Positions 6,754-9,993 of a stretch of DNA of 9,993 nt are shown one piece after another. Source of the DNA: Verrucomicrobiales bacterium (GTDB taxonomy: Bacteria; Verrucomicrobiota; Verrucomicrobiia; Limisphaerales; JAFMIX01); NCBI GenBank assembly GCA_017853785.1, contig JAFMIX010000061.1, forward strand, positions 1 to 9,993, written 5' to 3'. The translations under genes were made by a program, and so were the position numbers. The notes beneath the pieces are model-generated. The model had not been told where the DNA came from. It searched no databases and worked only from the letters and a program-made list of their open reading frames with translations. Each line of letters begins with the position of its first letter. The first letter of the stretch is position 1.

Positions 6754-6783
6754 CGATACGCCCACGGTGGGTGTGGGGTATCG
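6754..6783 (+). promoter_or_regulatory. Strong intercistronic hairpin before the heptahaem cytochrome gene
   Basis: CGATAC, a bulged G, then CCCAC (6754-6765) pairs with GTGGG and GTATCG (6773-6783), giving 11 pairs around a 7-base loop. It lies 20 bases before ATG 6803. No T-run follows, so it is not a standard intrinsic terminator. It could stabilise the upstream mRNA, attenuate transcription, or set the expression ratio of the two cytochromes. Confidence 0.5.
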
Positions 6784-6802
6784 GGCTGTTTCCTGAACTA
6801 CT

Positions 6803-8284
6803 ATGAGCACTGAACCTTCGCCATCGCCCCGGAACCGTTATCTGCGCAACTGGCTTAGCTTCGCCGGTGGCGTGCTGGCGGTCAGCGCGTTCTTCGCCTT
6901 CCTGTTCCTCTTCGCGATTGACCTCTTCGCGCACAACGGCAATCCCTACATGGGCATCCTCGCCTATGTCGTCGCGCCCGGTTTTCTCTTCCTCGGCCTC
7001 GGCATGATTGCCGCCGGCGTGTGGTGGCAACGGCGGCACGAAAAATCTGCCGGCACGCCGCTGCCCAACCTCCTGCACGTGGACCTCACCCGGCCCGCCG
7101 ACCAGAAGAAGTTGAAATGGTTTGTCGTCGCCAGCGTGGGGTTTCTCCTCTGCACCGCCATCGGCAGCTACCAGAGCTATCACGTCAGCGAATCCGTCAA
7201 CTTCTGTGGCCAGACCTGCCACACGCCGATGAAGCCGGAATTCACCGCCTACCAGAATTCCTCCCACGCCCGCGTGGAATGTGTCGCCTGCCACGTCGGC
7301 CACGGTGCGGAAGCCTTCGTCAAAGCCAAGATGAACGGCGTCCACCAGCTCATCGGCGTCATCACCGGCGACTACCAACGCCCCATCCCCACGCCCATCC
7401 GCAACCTCCGCCCCGCCCGCGAGACCTGCGAGGAATGTCATTGGCCCAACAAATTCACCGCCAACTTGGATCGCATCTACCAGCATTTTCTCGCCGATGA
7501 AACCAACACTCCCTTCGCCGTCCACCTGTCGCTAAAGGTCGGCGGCTCCGACCCTGCGCACGGCCCCGTCGGTGGCATCCACTGGCATATCAGCAAGGAC
7601 AACAAGATTGAATACCTTGCCACCGACGAACGCCGCCAGGTCATCCCCTGGGTGCGCGTCACCAGTCCTAAGGGCGAAGTCACCGAATACCGTTCGCCCA
7701 AGTTCACCAACGACATCAGCCAGTTCGAGGTCCGCACGATGGACTGCATTGACTGCCACAACCGTCCCTCACACCGCTACCGCACGCCAAACGATTCCGT
7801 GGACCTTGCGTTGAGTACAGGCAAGATTGACCGCACCCTGCCGTGGGTGAAATCCAACGCCGTGGCCGTCCTCATCCAACCCTACCAGACCGAGCCCGAG
7901 GCATTGCAGAAAATTTCCGCCACGCTCCGCGCCCAATATCCTACCGCGAAGAACGTGGACGCGCTCGTCGCCGAAGTGCAAGGCATCTACTCCCGGAATT
8001 TCTTCCCCGAGATGAAGGCCGACTGGCGTGCCTACCCGGAAAACATCGGCCATAAGGAGTGGCCCGGCTGCTTCCGCTGCCACGACGGCACGCACAAGGC
8101 TGTGGGCGACCCCAAGAAAAAAATTCCCGCCAGCGATTGCTCCTCTTGCCACACCATCCTAGCGCAAGGTGCTGGCGAACAATTGCAGAAGCTCAACGCC
8201 AAGGGCGACACCTTCATCCACGTGGACGCCGAATACGAGAACTTCGACTGCCACTCCTGCCACACCGGCGCGTTCCCCAAGTGA
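6803..8284 (+). CDS. Inner-membrane heptahaem cytochrome c with NapC/NirT domain (ImcH/CymA-like)
   Basis: The 493-residue protein is a predicted quinone-linked inner-membrane cytochrome that exchanges electrons between the quinone pool and periplasmic carriers. Three hydrophobic segments are seen (about 16-42, 50-75 and 106-125). Seven haem sites follow on the periplasmic side: C135-H140 (CGQTCH, a CX3CH site), then CXXCH at C160, C209, C315, C423, C446 and C483. The NapC-like part includes CHTPMKPEF, with M143 near haem 1 as in NapC/NrfH relatives, then NSSHARVECVACH, RPIPTPIRNLRPARETCEEC and GGIHWH. These motifs are shared by larger multihaem NapC/NirT-type proteins. Three membrane segments and seven haems resemble Geobacter ImcH more than tetrahaem CymA (about 190 residues). 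The gene is last in the cluster, 86 bases after the monohaem cytochrome. No clear Shine-Dalgarno sequence precedes ATG 6803. Confidence 0.9.
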   Translation: MSTEPSPSPRNRYLRNWLSFAGGVLAVSAFFAFLFLFAIDLFAHNGNPYMGILAYVVAPGFLFLGLGMIAAGVWWQRRHEKSAGTPLPNLLHVDLTRPADQKKLKWFVVASVGFLLCTAIGSYQSYHVSESVNFCGQTCHTPMKPEFTAYQNSSHARVECVACHVGHGAEAFVKAKMNGVHQLIGVITGDYQRPIPTPIRNLRPARETCEECHWPNKFTANLDRIYQHFLADETNTPFAVHLSLKVGGSDPAHGPVGGIHWHISKDNKIEYLATDERRQVIPWVRVTSPKGEVTEYRSPKFTNDISQFEVRTMDCIDCHNRPSHRYRTPNDSVDLALSTGKIDRTLPWVKSNAVAVLIQPYQTEPEALQKISATLRAQYPTAKNVDALVAEVQGIYSRNFFPEMKADWRAYPENIGHKEWPGCFRCHDGTHKAVGDPKKKIPASDCSSCHTILAQGAGEQLQKLNAKGDTFIHVDAEYENFDCHSCHTGAFPK

Positions 8285-8396
8285 CCGCGGCGTGGACCAG
8301 CGCAAAAAGCGCTCTGACCCTCCATAAAGGGGACAGTTCTCGGCATTGAAATCATTTCCGCGCGAACCCGCCCCATCCGCCGGGATTTGCCGGGGC

Positions 8397-8465
8397 GTAG
8401 CTGCGTTGGTGACAACGCGGATTCTCGGCGGTCTTGCCCGTCCGCGCTTTCACCAACGCGGCTAC
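8397..8465. repeat. Long imperfect palindrome (REP/BIME-like intergenic element)
   Basis: Arms GTAGCTGCGTTGGTGA (8397-8412) and TCACCAACGCGGCTAC (8450-8465) are complementary over 16 bases, with one G-U wobble. An inner stem pairs CGCGGA (8416-8421) with TCCGCG (8441-8446). The left arm can also fold alone as GCGTTG-GTGA-CAACGC, a six-pair stem with a GNRA-type tetraloop. The element sits between the cytochrome cluster and accA. It could be a dispersed palindromic repeat or a structured 5' leader of accA. The rest of the 8285-8530 gap holds only a weak 5-bp hairpin (8299-8313). Confidence 0.6.
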
Positions 8466-8530
8466 ATCACCGGTGCGGCGGTGGAATTCAGCGTTGCCTG
8501 CTCGATGCCAAATCCATTACCTTGTCACCG

Positions 8531-9559
8531 ATGAAACATCAGTTAGACTTTGAAAAGCCGATCTTTGAACTGGAAGCCAAACTTGAAGATCTGAAAAGCC
8601 ATCCCGAAGAACACGCCATGGACGTGAACTTCGAGAATGAGATCAAAGCAATCGAGGATAAAATCGCGGAAACCCGCAAGCAGATCTTCTCCAACCTCAA
8701 TGCCTGGCAGCGCGTGCAGATGGCCCGGCATCCCAAACGCCCCTTCACGCTCGACTACATCAAGCACGCCTTCACCGATTTCAACGAGTTGCACGGCGAC
8801 CGGCTGTATTCCGAAGACCGCGCCATGGTGGGCGGCTTCGCCCGGCTCGGCGGCCAGCGCGTCGTCGTTATTGGCACGCAGAAAGGGCGCGACACCAAGG
8901 AAAACATCCTCCGCAACTTCGGCTCCGCCCACCCCGAAGGCTACCGCAAGGCGATGCGCCTGATGCGCCTCGCGGACAAATTCGGCCTGCCCATCATCAC
9001 ACTCATTGACACCGCTGGCGCGTTTCCCGGCGTCGCCTCCGAGGAGCGCCACATCGCCGAAGCCATCGCCGTCAACCTCCGTGAGATGATGCTCCTCACC
9101 GTGCCCGTCATCGCTGTTGTCATCGGCGAAGGCGGCAGCGGTGGCGCGCTCGGCATCGGTGTGGCCGACCGCGTGTTGATCCTCGAGAACGCCTATTACT
9201 CCGTCATCAGCCCGGAAGGTTGCGCTGCGATTCTGTGGAAAGACCGCAAGGCCTCCGCTCAAGCCGCCGAAGCGCTCAAGATCACCGCCAAGGATTTGCT
9301 GGAACTGAAACTCGTGGATGCCATCGTGCCCGAACCGCTAGGCGGTGCGCACAACGACTACGAAACCACCGCTGCCAATCTCAAAGCCGCGCTGCTCCAG
9401 CAACTCGTCGAACTCCAGGCCCTGCCCGTCGCCGCCCGGCTGAAACAACGCTACGACAAATTCCGCGCCCACGGCCACTATCTCGAAAAGTCCAACCCGC
9501 TGTCCGTGAAGCCGTCGCGCAAAAAAGCCGCCGCGCCCAAGCCCGCCGCCGCTGCTTGA
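8531..9559 (+). CDS. accA: Acetyl-CoA carboxylase carboxyltransferase subunit alpha
   Basis: The 342-residue AccA pairs with AccD to transfer CO2 from carboxybiotin to acetyl-CoA, giving malonyl-CoA for fatty acid synthesis in the cytoplasm. The match to bacterial AccA runs the full length: N-terminal LDFEKPIFELEAKLEDL, then ARHPKRPFTLDYI (65-77), GTQKGRDTKENILRNFG (115-131), DTAGAFPGVASEER (160-173), the oxyanion-hole loop GEGGSGGA (199-206), SVISPEGCAAILWK (224-237), and EPLGGAH (268-274). E. coli AccA is about 319 residues. The excess here is mostly a Lys/Ala/Pro-rich tail after about residue 318. ATG 8531 gives the family's normal N-terminus. The frame is open upstream to 8387, but that sequence lies in the palindrome and is not AccA-like. 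accD is not in the window. manA follows after 32 bases. Confidence 0.97.
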   Translation: MKHQLDFEKPIFELEAKLEDLKSHPEEHAMDVNFENEIKAIEDKIAETRKQIFSNLNAWQRVQMARHPKRPFTLDYIKHAFTDFNELHGDRLYSEDRAMVGGFARLGGQRVVVIGTQKGRDTKENILRNFGSAHPEGYRKAMRLMRLADKFGLPIITLIDTAGAFPGVASEERHIAEAIAVNLREMMLLTVPVIAVVIGEGGSGGALGIGVADRVLILENAYYSVISPEGCAAILWKDRKASAQAAEALKITAKDLLELKLVDAIVPEPLGGAHNDYETTAANLKAALLQQLVELQALPVAARLKQRYDKFRAHGHYLEKSNPLSVKPSRKKAAAPKPAAAA

Positions 9560-9591
9560 GGTCTCCGCACTTAGCCACCCATCACCCCGCT

Positions 9592-9993
9592 ATGCTTTAC
9601 CCGCTGACATTTCACCCGCGCTTCAAGGAGCGCGTCTGGGGCGCTCGCCGCCTCGAAACGCTTTACCAGAAACCGCTGCCGCCCGGCAAAGTCATCGGCG
9701 AATCTTGGGAGATCTCCGACCGCCCCGGAGACGCCAGCGTCATCGCCAACGGCCCGCTGGCCGGCAAAGACCTGCGCTGGCTCATGGAGCATCACGCCGC
9801 CGCGCTGCTCGGCACTGCGCGTCCGCAGGGAAAACTATTTCCGCTCCTCATCAAGATTCTCGACGCGCAGGACAAGCTCTCCCTGCAAGTCCATCCGCCC
9901 GCCGCGCTCGCGCCTCAACTCGGCGGCGAACCCAAGACCGAGATGTGGTATTTCGCGCAGACCGAAACGGGCGCGGATGTTTATGCCGGCCTA
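9592..9993 (+). CDS. manA: Class I mannose-6-phosphate isomerase, 3' end outside the window
   Basis: The first 134 residues of a type I phosphomannose isomerase are visible, the zinc enzyme that interconverts fructose-6-phosphate and mannose-6-phosphate and feeds GDP-mannose and glycan synthesis or mannose use. Typical motifs are seen in order: FHPRFKERVWGARRL (7-21), GESWEISDRP (36-45), FPLLIKILDAQDKLSLQVHPP (83-103, with zinc ligands Q99 and H101), and KTEMWYF (115-121, zinc ligand E117). Spacing fits the short (about 320-residue) ManA form, so roughly 40% is present. It starts at ATG 9592, 32 bases after accA in the same direction, and may be co-transcribed with it. No strong Shine-Dalgarno sequence is visible. 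Confidence 0.94.
   Translation, partial: MLYPLTFHPRFKERVWGARRLETLYQKPLPPGKVIGESWEISDRPGDASVIANGPLAGKDLRWLMEHHAAALLGTARPQGKLFPLLIKILDAQDKLSLQVHPPAALAPQLGGEPKTEMWYFAQTETGADVYAGL

Noticed and set aside
8299..8313. AGCGC-AAAAA-GCGCT hairpin as terminator of the cytochrome cluster
   Set aside because: It has only five pairs and no T-run after it. It could contribute to termination but cannot be called.
8387..8530. 48-codon N-terminal extension of AccA
   Set aside because: The codons run through the palindromic element and bear no resemblance to AccA N-termini. ATG 8531 gives the standard start.

Overview
The window reads as a GC-rich bacterial chromosome segment. The organism is most likely a member of Verrucomicrobiota, or less likely Acidobacteriota or another environmental phylum. 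This rests on gene style only: a two-domain lipoprotein coupled to ResB, a Uma2 nuclease, a multihaem cytochrome and porin cluster, and weak or absent Shine-Dalgarno sequences before several genes. No rRNA or other phylogenetic marker is present, so the assignment is an inference.

Layout. Positions 1-2070 (minus strand) hold a two-gene cytochrome c maturation unit: a secreted lipoprotein with a duplicated domain (949-2070, GTG start), then a ResB/Ccs1-type haem-handling membrane protein whose 3' end runs off the window (1-945). A divergent intergenic region (2071-2234) follows. Next come two tightly spaced plus-strand genes: a Uma2-family PD-(D/E)XK nuclease (2235-2717) and a thioredoxin-like [2Fe-2S] ferredoxin (2721-3095). 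A 256-base gap of lower GC content (3096-3351) contains only a doubtful minus-strand mini-ORF.

The centre of the window (3352-8284) is a four-gene electron-transfer cluster: a periplasmic MtrA/DmsE-type octahaem cytochrome, an MtrB/PioB-type outer-membrane beta-barrel, a small monohaem class I cytochrome c, and an inner-membrane NapC/NirT-type heptahaem quinol dehydrogenase. Together they supply about 16 haems and every compartment step needed to move electrons between the quinone pool and the cell exterior: inner membrane, soluble shuttle, periplasmic haem wire, porin. The set of four component types matches the mto cluster of iron-oxidising Sideroxydans (MtoA, MtoB, MtoD, CymA). The inner-membrane member, however, looks more like the larger ImcH-type cytochrome of Geobacter. 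The direction of electron flow therefore cannot be settled from sequence. The neighbouring ResB unit belongs to the System II pathway that attaches haem to such cytochromes.

Downstream, a long imperfect palindrome (8397-8465) sits in the gap before two housekeeping genes: accA (8531-9559, fatty acid synthesis) and the 5' part of a class I mannose-6-phosphate isomerase (9592-9993, runs off the window). No tRNA, rRNA, CRISPR array, transposase or integrase was seen.
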